From: Burkholderiales bacterium Ga0077544
Lineage (GTDB): Bacteria > Pseudomonadota > Gammaproteobacteria > Burkholderiales > Burkholderiaceae_D
DNA: 64,000 bases
Reading direction: 5' to 3'
Assembly: GCA_001464355.1 (NCBI GenBank)
Contig: LNEU01000022.1
Location: 152,527-216,526, forward strand
Shown: positions 8,902 through 19,322 of the stretch, piece by piece
Layout: each line of letters starts with the position of its first letter
How positions within the stretch are numbered: the stretch's first letter is position 1
Made by a program: the position numbers and the translations under genes
The notes under the pieces: model-generated
Database searches by the model: none
Told to the model about the DNA's origin: nothing
The model's input: the letters and a program-made list of their open reading frames with translations, nothing else

Positions 8902-9786
8902 TCAGGCAACGCCGTTCGCTTTGAGCCATGCAAGACATTGCGTCCAGCCTTCCTTGGCATCTGCCTCGACATAACTAGGACGATAATCCGCATGGAAGGC
9001 ATGGCCGGAATTTTTAAATACGACGAATTCCGATTTGCTGCTGCCTTTGGCTAGCGCATCCTTCATTTCCACCACGGTGGTGACGGGGATGCCGCCATCT
9101 TGTGCGCCATACAAACCGAGTATCGGGGTCTTCAATTTGGCAGCGATATCGACGGGATGCGTAGGTGTCGCAGCGGTGCTGTTGCCGACCAAACGGCCGT
9201 ACCAAGCGACGCCCGCTTTGACCTTGGGATTGTGCGCCGAGTACATCCACGTAATGCGTCCACCCCAGCAAAAACCAGTGATGCCTAACTTGGCGGTGTT
9301 GCCGCCATTCGCCTTAGCCCATGCGACGACCGCATCCAGATCGGTCATGACTTGCGCATCTGGCACTTTCATAATGACTTCCTTCTGCAATTCGGCCACC
9401 GTTTTGTATGCGCCAGGATCACCTTGTCGCACAAACAGACTCGGCGCCAAGGCTAGATAACCCAGCTTCGCAAAGCGTCGCGCGACGTCGGCGATATATT
9501 CATGCACACCAAAAATTTCAGAGATCACCAGAATCACCGGCAGATTGGTTTTGCCTTCTGGTTGCGCACGATAGACCGGCACGGCCTGGCCATTCACCAT
9601 CACCGTCACTTCACCAACAATCAAACCTGTAGCGTCGGTCTTGACTACACTTTGCGCACACACAGGCAGCACTGCCGCGGCGAAGCCAGTACCTAGAGCC
9701 GTCTTGATAAAGCCGCGCCTATCGACACCACCGGACAACGGTGTTTTTGCGACCAGGCTATCGAAATCTTCTTTCATATTTTCCAT
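8902..9786 (-). CDS. dienelactone hydrolase family protein with Tat signal
   Basis: Alpha/beta-hydrolase of the dienelactone hydrolase family, 294 residues. ATG 9786 is preceded by GGAGGA. Residues 22-29 read DRRGFIKT, a twin-arginine motif, followed by a hydrophobic stretch ending near AQS at 46, so the mature enzyme should be exported folded to the periplasm. The triad can be read as Cys173 (GFCWGG), Asp230 (YGAQDG) and His262 (SGHAFH). The true substrate is unknown; export argues against classic chlorocatechol breakdown. It stands alone between polA and the ZIP gene, with a hairpin after it. Confidence 0.9.
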   Translation of the reverse strand: MENMKEDFDSLVAKTPLSGGVDRRGFIKTALGTGFAAAVLPVCAQSVVKTDATGLIVGEVTVMVNGQAVPVYRAQPEGKTNLPVILVISEIFGVHEYIADVARRFAKLGYLALAPSLFVRQGDPGAYKTVAELQKEVIMKVPDAQVMTDLDAVVAWAKANGGNTAKLGITGFCWGGRITWMYSAHNPKVKAGVAWYGRLVGNSTAATPTHPVDIAAKLKTPILGLYGAQDGGIPVTTVVEMKDALAKGSSKSEFVVFKNSGHAFHADYRPSYVEADAKEGWTQCLAWLKANGVA

Positions 9787-9883
9787 GGCAATCCTCCAGT
9801 AAATAAAACAGTTAGACCTTCCAACTTGAAAAACATTTGCTACGGCATCGCATTACACAAACAAGCCCAACAAATGACAAAAA

Positions 9884-12643
9884 TCAGTGCGCCTCATCCC
9901 AATTCTTGCCGACCCCAACTTCTGCGATCAGCGGCACCTTCAGTTGCGCGACATTGCGCATAAGCTCAGGCAGTTTTTCACGTACCAAGGCCAGCTCGGT
10001 TTCCGGAACTTCGAGCACCAGTTCATCGTGTACTTGCATGATCATTTTTGACTGCAGCTTTTCAGATTCCAGCCAGCCCTGCACGGCAATCATTGCCAGC
10101 TTGATCAAATCCGCCGCCGTACCTTGCATAGGCGCATTGATCGCCGCGCGCTCGGCGCCTTGGCGGCGCGGGCCGTTAGGTGAATTAATTTCCGGCAGCC
10201 ACAGGCGACGGCCAAAGACTGTTTGCACATAACCGCGCGCTTTCGCTTCCAGGCGCGTTTCATCCATATAGCGTTTGACGCCTGAGAAACGGTAAAAGTA
10301 TTTTTCGATGTAACTCTGTGCAGCTGAGCGTTCGATACCGAGATTGCCTGCCAGACCGAATGCACTCATGCCGTAGATCAAACCGAAGTTGATAACCTTG
10401 GCATAGCGACGCTGTTCGCTGCTGACCTCGGCTGCCTTCACGCCAAAAATCTCTGCCGCAGTTGCACGGTGAATATCTTCCCCTTCGGCAAACGCACGCA
10501 ACATGTTTTCATCTTCCGAGATATGCGCCATGATGCGCAATTCGATTTGCGAATAATCGGCGGAAACAATCACGCTGCCGGCTGGCGCAATAAAGGCTTC
10601 GCGTATGCGGCGCCCTTCTGCATTCCGGATCGGGATGTTTTGCAGATTCGGCTCGTTGGAAGATAAACGTCCGGTAACCGCGACCGCCTGCGCATAATTG
10701 GTATGCACACGCCCGGTGGTCGGGTCGATCATTTTCGGCAGTTTGTCAGTGTAGGTCGACTTCAACTTGGACAGGCCGCGATATTCAAGCAAGGCCTTAG
10801 GCAGCGGATAATCCTCGGCAAGTTTTTGCAGCACTTCTTCATCTGTCGATGGCGCCCCTGAAGGCGTTTTCTTGACAACCGGCAGCTTCAATTTCTCAAA
10901 GAAGATTTCCCCTATCTGCTTCGGCGAATTCAAGTTGAAAGGCTGGCCGGCGAGCTCGTAAGCGGCTTGCTCAATCTCCATCATGCGCTTGCCTAGTTGA
11001 TTCGATTGCGTTGCCAGCAAAGCCGGATCTATCAGCACGCCGTTACGCTCGACCTTCTGCAATACCACTGCGGTTGGCAACTCAACTTTTTCATAAATGA
11101 AGGTCAAGCCCTGATCGCCGCTCACATGCGGAAACATGCGCTGATGCAGTTGCAAGGTGATGTCCGCGTCTTCAGCCGCATATTCAGTGGCGCGCGCTAT
11201 CTCGACCTGATCAAAACAAAGTTGCGACGCACCCTTGCCGCAGACATCCTGAAACGTAATCGTCTTGCGATTCAAATGGCGCAAGGCCAGGCTGTCCATA
11301 TCGTGACTGCGATGGGATTCAAAAACGTAGGATTCGAGCAAAGTGTCGTGTTGAATGCCCCGCAAACTGATGCCATGATTGGCAAAAATATGGCTGTCGT
11401 ACTTCAAATTTTGCCCGACCTTGGCTTTAGTTTCATCTTCCAACCATGCACGCAATTTTTCCAGCACATAGTCGCGCGACAATTGTTCAGGTGCATCCTG
11501 ATAGCGATGCGCCACTGGAATATAAACGGCGACACCTGGCTCACAACACAAAGAGATGCCAACCAGTTGCGCCTGCATCGGTTCCAGCGAAGTTGTCTCG
11601 GTATCGACTGCGGTCAATGTTGCGGCATCGATTTTAGCCAACCAGCGATCAAGATCGGCTTCGGTCAATACAGTCTCGTAATGTTTTTCAACCTCAGGCA
11701 AATCTTCGCCAAACAATGCGCCTTGCGGGGCGATACCGGTTGTCGCATTCGGTGCAGCGCTTGCGGAGTCGGATGACTCAACATTGGCGGTCAACTCACG
11801 TAACCAGGTCTTGAAGCCATTGCGCTTGAAGAAAGCGATCATGGCCTCAACATCTTCCGGCTTTTGCTCCAGCGATTCTGCTATCGACTTCATGTGTGCA
11901 GACAAATCACAATCCGTTTTTACCGTGATCAAAACCTTTGCCTGCGGCAGCCAATCGAGTGCTCGACGCAGATTGTCGCCAACCACACCTTTGATCTCTG
12001 CCGCATGTTCCACGATGCCATCCAGCGTGCCGTATTGCGTCAGCCATTTCACTGCAGTTTTCGGTCCGACTTTTTCGACGCCCGGCACGTTATCTACGGT
12101 GTCGCCTATCAGTGTCAGGTAATCGACGATGCGCTCAGGCGGCACGCCAAATTTTGCAATCACACCTTCCCGATCAAGCTTTTCATTGCTCATCGTATTC
12201 ACCAGCGTCACATGCTGATTGACCAGTTGCGCCAGATCCTTGTCGCCGGTCGAAATCACGGTCGTCATGCCATGTTTGACTGCCTCGACCGACAAGGTAG
12301 CAATCACGTCGTCCGCTTCTATCCCTTCCACCATCAAAATCGGCCAGCCCATCGCACTCACCGCTTCGTGAATGGGTTCAATCTGGCGTACCAGATCGTC
12401 CGGCATCGAAGCGCGTTGCGCCTTGTATTCAGCGTACAAATCATCGCGAAAGGTTTTCCCTTTGGCATCGAATACGCAAGCCATGCAGGCGCTTGGATAA
12501 TCCTTGCGCAGGCGACGCAGCATATTGATCATGCCGTAGATGGCACCGGTAGGCGCACCTTCGGGTCCGCGCAAATCCGGCAGCGCATGGAAAGCGCGAT
12601 ACAAATAGCTGGAGCCGTCGACTAATAACAAAGTTTTATTCAT
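9884..12643 (-). CDS. polA: DNA polymerase I
   Basis: Repair and Okazaki-fragment polymerase. The ATG at 12643 gives 919 residues beginning MNKTLLLVDGSSYLYRAFHA, the normal N-terminus; an upstream in-frame start would add 18 atypical residues. The 5'-3' exonuclease covers roughly 1-290. The 3'-5' proofreading domain (about 330-515) keeps its DTETTSLE metal motif, so proofreading looks intact. The polymerase domain has motif A (DYSQIELRIMAH), the O helix (RRYAKVINFGLIYG) and motif C (VHDEL). It is divergent from a DUF2782 gene, a neighbourhood seen in many beta- and gammaproteobacteria. Confidence 0.97.
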   Translation of the reverse strand: MNKTLLLVDGSSYLYRAFHALPDLRGPEGAPTGAIYGMINMLRRLRKDYPSACMACVFDAKGKTFRDDLYAEYKAQRASMPDDLVRQIEPIHEAVSAMGWPILMVEGIEADDVIATLSVEAVKHGMTTVISTGDKDLAQLVNQHVTLVNTMSNEKLDREGVIAKFGVPPERIVDYLTLIGDTVDNVPGVEKVGPKTAVKWLTQYGTLDGIVEHAAEIKGVVGDNLRRALDWLPQAKVLITVKTDCDLSAHMKSIAESLEQKPEDVEAMIAFFKRNGFKTWLRELTANVESSDSASAAPNATTGIAPQGALFGEDLPEVEKHYETVLTEADLDRWLAKIDAATLTAVDTETTSLEPMQAQLVGISLCCEPGVAVYIPVAHRYQDAPEQLSRDYVLEKLRAWLEDETKAKVGQNLKYDSHIFANHGISLRGIQHDTLLESYVFESHRSHDMDSLALRHLNRKTITFQDVCGKGASQLCFDQVEIARATEYAAEDADITLQLHQRMFPHVSGDQGLTFIYEKVELPTAVVLQKVERNGVLIDPALLATQSNQLGKRMMEIEQAAYELAGQPFNLNSPKQIGEIFFEKLKLPVVKKTPSGAPSTDEEVLQKLAEDYPLPKALLEYRGLSKLKSTYTDKLPKMIDPTTGRVHTNYAQAVAVTGRLSSNEPNLQNIPIRNAEGRRIREAFIAPAGSVIVSADYSQIELRIMAHISEDENMLRAFAEGEDIHRATAAEIFGVKAAEVSSEQRRYAKVINFGLIYGMSAFGLAGNLGIERSAAQSYIEKYFYRFSGVKRYMDETRLEAKARGYVQTVFGRRLWLPEINSPNGPRRQGAERAAINAPMQGTAADLIKLAMIAVQGWLESEKLQSKMIMQVHDELVLEVPETELALVREKLPELMRNVAQLKVPLIAEVGVGKNWDEAH

Positions 12644-12930
12644 AGGGATTCGGACATTCGGTAAGGGAGGCGGCCGGCTGAGCGCAAGGCAACTCATGGC
12701 AAACGGCTAAGATTATGGCAGAGTTTGGGGCGCTCATTATTTCGATTCCAGCGTCACGATCGGCACAGCTCGAGCATAATAAGAAGGCGCAAAGATTGGC
12801 ATTATGGAAAGTCGAGTGGAATGCACGTGCACACAGTGAAACACAAACCGAACTATTTTCTGCAGGCATGGGCCGGTTTGCTACAATGAACCATATTAGT
12901 TTCCTTTCAACGACGGCTCATACATACATC

Positions 12931-13344
12931 ATGCGCACATCCAAATTCTGGTCCCTTATTACGATTTCCGTAGCGGCAATCGCAACACCTCTGATTGTCA
13001 GCGCGCAATCGACGCAACCAAGCAAGGATTTCGCACCAGCACCGCCGCAAACGCAACGTCTGGAAGAAGGCGAAGCACCTGCCGTGACGATTCGCCAGCC
13101 AGACACACAAAAGAAAATTACCGAAAAAAAATCGCAGGGCAAAGTCACTGAAGTAAAAGTGCAAACCGGCAAAACCACCTACTACGCGAAACCGAACGAC
13201 ACGCCTGGTGCGATGCGCGGCGATGGCCAAAGCGATACTAATCGCCCAGTGCAATTTGAAGTCGGCACATTCGGCGGACCGAAAAGCACCACAGCACCAG
13301 AAACGGCACAGACATTGGCGCCCGCACCTGCGTCTGCAAAATAA
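12931..13344 (+). CDS. DUF2782 domain protein, exported
   Basis: It has 137 residues from ATG 12931. An N-terminal signal peptide (hydrophobic core 8-22, cleavage probably after SAQS) is followed by a low-complexity linker and a short beta domain whose block PAVTIRQPDTQKKITE and GDGQSDTNRPVQF match DUF2782, a small uncharacterised periplasmic family found beside polA and thrB. The C-terminus is rich in Ala/Pro/Thr. The frame is open upstream from 12715, but only this start gives a signal peptide. A terminator follows, so thrB probably has its own promoter. Function unknown. Confidence 0.8.
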   Translation: MRTSKFWSLITISVAAIATPLIVSAQSTQPSKDFAPAPPQTQRLEEGEAPAVTIRQPDTQKKITEKKSQGKVTEVKVQTGKTTYYAKPNDTPGAMRGDGQSDTNRPVQFEVGTFGGPKSTTAPETAQTLAPAPASAK

Positions 13345-13377
13345 TCCGGCTGCAGAAATATTGCCGGCTATCGCCAG

Positions 13378-13405
13378 ATAACGCACTCCGGTGCGTTATT
13401 TTTTG
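13378..13405 (+). terminator. intrinsic terminator after the DUF2782 gene
   Basis: ATAACGCAC pairs perfectly with GTGCGTTAT around a four-base loop, followed by TTTTTTGTTTTT. A textbook stem and T-run, 34 nt after the stop codon. Confidence 0.88.
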
Positions 13406-13454
13406 TTTTTGGATGACACGTATTTTTACGTAATACGCATTTTTATATATTCCC

Positions 13455-14423
13455 ATGGCAGTTTTTACTCCGGTCAGTCTCGATGACCTCTCCTCGTGGA
13501 TCACGCAATTCGATCTGGGCAAAGCGCTCGCGATCAAAGGCATTTCATCCGGGATCGAGAACAGCAACTTTTTCATCACCACCGAGCGCGGCGAATATGT
13601 GCTGACAGTGTTTGAAAAACTGACGTTCGAACAACTTCCGTTCTACCTGAACCTGATGCGCCATCTGGCTGAAGGCGGCGTATCGGTACCTGCGCCCATC
13701 GCCAATCGCAAAGGTTCCATCATCAATGAATTGCAAGGCAAACCGGCTTCGATAGTGACCAAGCTGGCAGGCCACTGCGAACTGGCACCCACACCCGTGC
13801 ATTGCGCGGCCGTCGGTGCGATGCTCGCGTGCATGCATATGGCGGCAGAAGATTTTGAGATCCGCCAGCCGAATCTGCGCGGCATAGATTGGTGGAATGA
13901 AACCATGCCCGTCGTCATGCCCCACCTTTCTGACAACAACAAGCAATTATTGACGACGGAAATGGCTTTCCAAAATACATTTGCAGCTTCCGATGTGTTC
14001 AAGGAATTGCCTAACGGTCCTATCCATGCAGACCTGTTCCGCAATAACGTGATGTTTGACGGCGATCAGCTGAGCGGCTTCTTCGATTTTTATTTTGCCG
14101 GTTGCGATACCTGGCTATTCGACGTCGCCGTTACCGTCAACGACTGGTGTATCAATATCGAAAGTGGCGAACTGGATCAGGCACGCGTACGCGCGATGCT
14201 GGACGCGTATCACGAGATACGCCCATTTACCGCAGAAGAACAAATTGCCTGGCAACCGATGCTACGTGGCAGCGCACTACGCTTTTGGCTGTCGCGGTTG
14301 TATGATTTCCATATGCCGCGCGATGCTGAAATGTTGACACCGCACGATCCTGCGCATTTCGAACGGATACTGCGTTTGCGTATCGAGCAGGCAGCACCTG
14401 CACTTTTTGCGACGACTGGATGA
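13455..14423 (+). CDS. thrB: homoserine kinase (ThrB-II, aminoglycoside-phosphotransferase fold)
   Basis: Phosphorylates L-homoserine in threonine synthesis. It has 322 residues of the kinase-like (APH/choline kinase) type rather than the GHMP type of enterobacteria. The catalytic loop is HADLFRNN (191-198) with Asp193, and the metal-binding Asp211 lies in FFDFYFAG. The N-terminal block [12 protein letters not shown] is the family nucleotide loop. The next gene overlaps by 4 bp. The gap to the DUF2782 gene holds a terminator and an AT-rich stretch that probably carries the thrB promoter. Confidence 0.95.
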   Translation: MAVFTPVSLDDLSSWITQFDLGKALAIKGISSGIENSNFFITTERGEYVLTVFEKLTFEQLPFYLNLMRHLAEGGVSVPAPIANRKGSIINELQGKPASIVTKLAGHCELAPTPVHCAAVGAMLACMHMAAEDFEIRQPNLRGIDWWNETMPVVMPHLSDNNKQLLTTEMAFQNTFAASDVFKELPNGPIHADLFRNNVMFDGDQLSGFFDFYFAGCDTWLFDVAVTVNDWCINIESGELDQARVRAMLDAYHEIRPFTAEEQIAWQPMLRGSALRFWLSRLYDFHMPRDAEMLTPHDPAHFERILRLRIEQAAPALFATTG

Positions 14424-15211
14424 TGGATAAATTACCTGCAAAAACCGGTTGGCTCTGGGTAACGGAAGGCTTTGCGCTATTCCGCAAGCAGCCGGCTGAA
14501 CTATCAACACTGTTCTTCGGCTACATGTTTCTGATGCTGGCACTCGGCATCATTCCCGTGATTGGCCAACTGATGCCACTGATACTGGTGCCCTTGTTTT
14601 CGATGACCTTCATGCATGCCTGCGTACAGATAGAAGCGGGCAAAAAAGTGTATCCCAATCTGCTGCTGGTCGGCTTCCGCTCGCCTTACGTGCGCAATCT
14701 GATCAAACTCGGCTCGCTGTATTTGCTGGCGGCGATCATCGCCATCGGCGCATCTGCCTTGATAGACGGTGGCGTATTCGTGCAAGCGATCACAGGTCAA
14801 ATCGCGATTGATGCAGAAACCGTGCGTAACTCGAACATGACGCTGGCGATGCTGTTTTCTGCTGCCGTGTATATACCGGCGGCGATGGCGTTCTGGTACG
14901 CGGCACCGCTGATTGCATGGCAGGGTATGAGCGTAGGCAAGGCGATTTTCTACAGCTTCTTCGCTGTACGTCGCGCCAGTAAAGCATTTTTGATTTATGG
15001 CTTGGCATGGGTCACGATAGGGATGATATTCCCGGTCATCGTGAGTTCGATTTTCGGCATGCTGCTGAACTCGCCGAATGCTTCCATCTTCATTCTGATG
15101 CCAATCACGCTGGTGCTGACTGTCATCATGTATTGCTCGTTTTATCCGAGCTACACACACCTGTTCGGCCCGGCGCCAGACCCGTTGCCGACGAAAACGC
15201 AAGGGGCTTAA
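14420..15211 (+). CDS. BPSS1780-like integral membrane protein
   Basis: It has 263 residues with about six hydrophobic segments. The N-terminus ([18 protein letters not shown]) is the conserved cytoplasmic helix of a Burkholderiales membrane family often labelled BPSS1780, and it is followed by [19 protein letters not shown]. Start codons ATG 14420 and 14423 are adjacent. The 4-bp overlap with thrB implies translational coupling. The function is unknown; the link with thrB is conserved in related genomes as far as I recall, but nothing in the sequence suggests a role in threonine synthesis. Confidence 0.75.
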   Translation: MMDKLPAKTGWLWVTEGFALFRKQPAELSTLFFGYMFLMLALGIIPVIGQLMPLILVPLFSMTFMHACVQIEAGKKVYPNLLLVGFRSPYVRNLIKLGSLYLLAAIIAIGASALIDGGVFVQAITGQIAIDAETVRNSNMTLAMLFSAAVYIPAAMAFWYAAPLIAWQGMSVGKAIFYSFFAVRRASKAFLIYGLAWVTIGMIFPVIVSSIFGMLLNSPNASIFILMPITLVLTVIMYCSFYPSYTHLFGPAPDPLPTKTQGA

Positions 15212-15244
15212 AAGCTGGGAGACGTCAAGAGACGCCTCTCCTCA

Positions 15245-15288
15245 CAAAAAAACCTGCACAGGAATTTCTATCCTGCGCAGGTTTTTTA
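15245..15288. terminator. bidirectional terminator between the thrB unit and uvrD
   Basis: AAAAAACCTGC pairs with GCAGGTTTTTT and the stem continues to CAGGA/TCCTG with one mismatch. A-run and T-run on opposite sides let it serve both converging transcripts. Confidence 0.88.
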
Positions 15289-15291
15289 TTT

Positions 15292-17580
15292 TTAACCAGG
15301 CATTTTATCCAGCTTGGCGATACTCAAATCCAGCAACTTCATCCCGTGCTTGCCGAAATTGATATGCGCACGTGCACTGCCTCCACTGCCTTCAATATTC
15401 ACGATCACGCCTTCACCGAATTTTGCATGCGCAACTGATTCACCTATGCGCCAGCCGATGTCGATCTTGGTAATTGCCTGCGCAATCTTGTTGGAACCGG
15501 CACCCAAGGCATCTTCCCAGGCTGCTTTCGGATGTGCATACCAATGATGCTTTTGCTGCTGCACTTTTGGCAACAACCACTTCAATGACTCTTCCGGCAT
15601 TTCATCGAAGAAGCGCGATTTCATGTTGTAGCGCGTCTGGCCATGCAGCATGCGAGTCTGTGAAAAGCTGATATACAAACGACGTTTGGCCCGCGTAATC
15701 GCAACATACATCAGGCGCCGCTCTTCTTCAACGCCGCCCTCTTCCTTCTGTGAATTTTCGTGCGGGAATAAACCTTCTTCGAGGCCGGTAATAAATACCG
15801 CATCGAACTCCAACCCCTTGGCCGAATGCACCGTCATCAATTGCAAAGCATCCTGTCCAGCCTGCGCTTGATTGTCGCCAGCTTCCAGCGACGCATGCGA
15901 TAGAAATGCCGACAAAGGCGACATTACGGTGGGCAAAGGTGCATCTGCATCCAGCACCTCAATCCCATCCTGCGTCGCAATTGCCGGGCCAGCCATCTGT
16001 TCACTTTTCGGTCCTAGCAAAGCTGGCGCGTCATGGCCAAAACCTTCTTCTGAAACAAACAAGGTTGCTGCGCTGACGAGTTGCTCCAGATTCTCAACGC
16101 GATCAGCGCCTTCTCTCTCATTCTGATAATGCGTAATCAAACCGCTGGCATCCAGCACTACCTGCACCATTTCCGGCAGTGGAAGATGTTGACTCTCGAA
16201 ACGCGCACCTTCAATCATTTTAATGAAAGCGCCTAGCGATGAACCCGCCTTGCCCGCAACATACGGCACCGCTGCGTACAAAGAAATATCGTACTGCTTG
16301 GCGGCATCCTGCAATTGCTCCAGCGAACGCGCGCCTATGCCACGCGTCGGGAAATTCACCACGCGCAAGAAAGCAGAATCATTGTGCAGGTTATCCATCA
16401 ACTGCAGGTAGGCGATTGCATGCTTGACTTCAGCACGTTCAAAATAACGCTGGCCGCCATATACGCGATAAGGAATGCCAGCCGAGAACAGTGCATGTTC
16501 GATGACGCGCGATTGTGCATTCGAGCGATATAGCACTGCGATTTCGCTACGGGTGCCGCCTTCTGCGATCAAGCTTTTGGTTTCTTCGATGATCCACTGT
16601 GCTTCCTGCAAATCGCTGGTGGCTTCATAAATTCTCACCTGTTCGCCATGGCCGGCATCGGTATGCAGGTTCTTGCCGAGCCGCTTGGTGTTATTCGAGA
16701 TAAGCGTATTAGCAGTATCGAGAATGTGCCCGTGCGAGCGATAATTCTGCTCCAGCTTGATCAGATTCTCTACCTTGAACTCACGCTCGAACGCAGCCAT
16801 ATTGCCAACGTTGGCGCCACGAAACGCATAAATGCTTTGATCGTCATCGCCGACGGCAAACACTGCGCCTTGCGTACCGGCCATCAACTTGAGCCAGTTG
16901 TATTGCAGGTTGTTGGTATCCTGAAATTCATCGACCAGAATATGCTTGAAGCGCGATTGATAATGCTCGCGTAGCGGCTGATTACGGCTCAACAGTTCGT
17001 AAGTACGCAACAACAATTCGGCGAAATCAACCACACCTTCACGCTGGCATTGTTGATCATAAATTTCGTACAGTTCAACCATCTTGCGGTTGTAGTCGTC
17101 GAACGCTTCAACATCGTGCGCACGCAAACCATTATCCTTCGCACCATTAATAAAATACATCAAAGTACGCGGCGGATATTTTTCATCGTCGATGTTGTTC
17201 GCTTTCAGCAAACGCTTGATCATCGATAACTGGTCCTGCGAATCCAGAATCTGAAAAGTCTGCGGCAAGGCTGCATCGCGATAATGTGCGCGCAGCAAGC
17301 GATTACACAATCCGTGAAAGGTCCCTATCCACATGCCGCGCGTATTGATCGGCATCATCGCCGACAAGCGCGTCATCATTTCCTTCGCCGCCTTGTTGGT
17401 AAATGTCACCGCGAGTATGCCGCCAGGTGACACTTGCCCAGTCTGTATCAACCATGCGATGCGCGTTGTCAGTACGCGTGTTTTGCCGGAGCCGGCGCCA
17501 GCTAGAATCAGCGCCGGTTGTGCCGGCAAAGTGACAGCCGCGAGCTGCTCGGGATTGAGATTGTGAAGAAGATTTTGCAT
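15292..17580 (-). CDS. uvrD: ATP-dependent DNA helicase UvrD/Rep family
   Basis: SF1A 3'-5' helicase acting in nucleotide excision and mismatch repair. It has 762 residues. Walker A AGAGSGKT lies at 27-34, Walker B/motif II reads VDEFQDT, motif III is GDDDQSIYAFRGA, motif V VHSAKGLEFD and motif VI YVAITRAKRRL. The C-terminal Tudor-like domain (VAHAKFGEGVIVNIEGSG) is typical of UvrD/PcrA and favours UvrD over Rep. It stands alone; the thi genes lie upstream behind a hairpin. Confidence 0.93.
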   Translation of the reverse strand: MQNLLHNLNPEQLAAVTLPAQPALILAGAGSGKTRVLTTRIAWLIQTGQVSPGGILAVTFTNKAAKEMMTRLSAMMPINTRGMWIGTFHGLCNRLLRAHYRDAALPQTFQILDSQDQLSMIKRLLKANNIDDEKYPPRTLMYFINGAKDNGLRAHDVEAFDDYNRKMVELYEIYDQQCQREGVVDFAELLLRTYELLSRNQPLREHYQSRFKHILVDEFQDTNNLQYNWLKLMAGTQGAVFAVGDDDQSIYAFRGANVGNMAAFEREFKVENLIKLEQNYRSHGHILDTANTLISNNTKRLGKNLHTDAGHGEQVRIYEATSDLQEAQWIIEETKSLIAEGGTRSEIAVLYRSNAQSRVIEHALFSAGIPYRVYGGQRYFERAEVKHAIAYLQLMDNLHNDSAFLRVVNFPTRGIGARSLEQLQDAAKQYDISLYAAVPYVAGKAGSSLGAFIKMIEGARFESQHLPLPEMVQVVLDASGLITHYQNEREGADRVENLEQLVSAATLFVSEEGFGHDAPALLGPKSEQMAGPAIATQDGIEVLDADAPLPTVMSPLSAFLSHASLEAGDNQAQAGQDALQLMTVHSAKGLEFDAVFITGLEEGLFPHENSQKEEGGVEEERRLMYVAITRAKRRLYISFSQTRMLHGQTRYNMKSRFFDEMPEESLKWLLPKVQQQKHHWYAHPKAAWEDALGAGSNKIAQAITKIDIGWRIGESVAHAKFGEGVIVNIEGSGGSARAHINFGKHGMKLLDLSIAKLDKMPG

Positions 17581-17696
17581 CTATCGATTATACCGGCACT
17601 GGGTAGTTATACAGTGCTGAATGCAGACTCATTCTTAGCGAAAATTCATCTGTTACCGAATGACATGCGCCTATGCAATTTGCAAAAACAGTGGGC

Positions 17697-17752
17697 AAAA
17701 AAAAGCCTGCGCTTCATGCAACAAACCATGTTGAATGGAAAACAGGCACTTT
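17697..17752 (-). terminator. terminator after thiE
   Basis: On the minus strand GTGCCTG pairs with CAGGC at the base of a long hairpin, whose inner part pairs again through CAAC/GTTG, followed by eight T. It lies about 50 nt after the thiE stop and separates it from uvrD. Confidence 0.65.
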
Positions 17753-17799
17753 GATTTTCTACCTAAACGCGCATTCAAAAACACGCGCAGTGGAGGAAA

Positions 17800-18411
17800 T
17801 TATTTTGCGAACAGATTGGTGAATGCGCGCGCCGCGGCTTGCGGATCGCCAGCCAAATAAACACTGCTGATGGCTGCGACCATATCCGCACCATTCTTGA
17901 CCAGTGACGCTGAGTTCTCTTTTGTCATGCCACCAATGACACAACTAGGTACTTTTCCTTGTGCTTTCCAGTCCGCAACGATGTTGGGATCTGTAGTTAC
18001 CGGATATTTTTTTACCTTGGATGGATAAAAACCGCCGAATGCAACATAGCTTGCACCAGCCGCTTCAGCTGCTTGCGCCATGTCCAGACTGCCGTAGCAG
18101 GAAGCTCCAAGAATTTTGCTAGGGCCGATGGCCTTGCGCACCTCTGCAACGGCCATATCAGTACCACCCACATGGATGCCGTCGGCATCAAGCTCCATGC
18201 AGAGGTCTATATAGTCATTGATGATGAACGGGCATTGATAACTTTTAGCGAGTGCCTGCAGGCATTCGGCTTGTTCGCGACGCAAAACTGCGTCTGCAGT
18301 TTTATGCCTATATTGCAGCAGCGAGACGCCGCCTTTCAATGCGAGTTCAGTGATTTCGAGTAACTTGCGGGTGTCGTCCCAATCTGGGGTGACGAGATAC
18401 AAACCTTGCAT
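17800..18411 (-). CDS. thiE: thiamine-phosphate synthase
   Basis: Joins HMP diphosphate and the thiazole phosphate to thiamine phosphate. It has 203 residues, normal for the family. Conserved features are QYRHK near the N-terminus, the diphosphate-binding ADGIHVGG loop, GASCYGS, and the C-terminal IGGMTKENS block. It is the last gene of the thiS-thiG-thiE run, 45 bp after thiG. The gene looks intact even though thiG is broken; ThiE remains useful if thiazole is salvaged from outside. Confidence 0.95.
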   Translation of the reverse strand: MQGLYLVTPDWDDTRKLLEITELALKGGVSLLQYRHKTADAVLRREQAECLQALAKSYQCPFIINDYIDLCMELDADGIHVGGTDMAVAEVRKAIGPSKILGASCYGSLDMAQAAEAAGASYVAFGGFYPSKVKKYPVTTDPNIVADWKAQGKVPSCVIGGMTKENSASLVKNGADMVAAISSVYLAGDPQAAARAFTNLFAK

Positions 18412-18456
18412 GCTGTTCTTCCTGACTATTCTGTAAATCGACTGTAATTTTGAGTT

Positions 18457-19235
18457 TTACTTGACCACACGTCCGGCCATAGGCGAAGACGGCGATGCCG
18501 AGAAACGTTTGGCGATACGGCCAGCCAGGTAAGCATGGCGACCGGCATCAATACCCAACTTCATCGCATGTGCCATACGCACAGGATCTTGTGCACCAGC
18601 AATTGCGGTATTCATCAACACACCATCACAACCGAGTTCCATCGCAATGGCTGCATCGGATGCTGTACCGACGCCTGCATCAACAATGACCGGGACTTTG
18701 GATTGTTCGATGATCAGTGACAAATTCCACGGATTCAAAATACCCATGCCGGAGCCGATCAAGGATGCCAACGGCATGATGGCGGCGCAACCGATGTCTT
18801 CCAGCATGCGCGCTTGAATCGGGTCGTCGCTGCAATAAACCATGACGTCGAAACCGTCTTTGACCAAAGCGGCATGTTCGGGAACAGCGTCTTTTCGTCG
18901 CCCAACACTTCAAGTTTGCAAAGCTTGTGACCGCCGAGAATTTCACGGCCCAGTTGCAGCGTATAAACCGCATCAGCAGCGTTGTAGCAGCCGGCCGAGT
19001 TCGGCAATAGCGTAAATTCGGACGGCGGCAACACATCGAGCAAGCTCGGTGCATTCGGGTCCTGGCCGATATTGACGCGACGGATTGCGACGGTGACGAT
19101 TTGTGCGCCACTGGCGAGACTCGCTTCGCGCGTTTCATTCAAATCTTTGTACTTGCCGCTACCAACCAGCAAACGTGAACGGTAAGTGGTACCAGCGATG
19201 ACGAACGGTTCGTCTGTAAATGTTGAGGTGCTCAT
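18457..19235 (-). pseudogene. thiG: thiazole synthase, disrupted by an out-of-frame deletion
   Basis: ThiG makes the thiazole phosphate ring from deoxyxylulose phosphate, dehydroglycine and ThiS thiocarboxylate. Here the gene is in two frames. The 5' part (start ATG 19235, SD AGGAT) reads normally through LVGSGKYKD and the catalytic-lysine region [15 protein letters not shown], then runs into unrelated residues. The 3' part resumes in another frame at [18 protein letters not shown] and carries the phosphate loop GSGMGILNP and [15 protein letters not shown] to the end. Compared with the family, about seven residues (as in B. subtilis VETLKASEQ) are missing at the join near 18866-18874, so the loss is about 22 nt. 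Full activity is impossible unless the sequence is wrong. thiS and thiE on either side look intact. Confidence 0.88.
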
Positions 19236-19322
19236 GGATGATCCTGTTTCGGTATTCGATTTAGTCATTTGAAAAACGCGTTACATTGAAGCGGCGTCTT
19301 GCAAAAATATTCTGCTGTGGCG

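Noticed and set aside
18457..19268. Programmed frameshift as explanation for thiG
   Set aside because: There is no slippery run at the join and conserved residues are missing, which fits a deletion rather than recoding.
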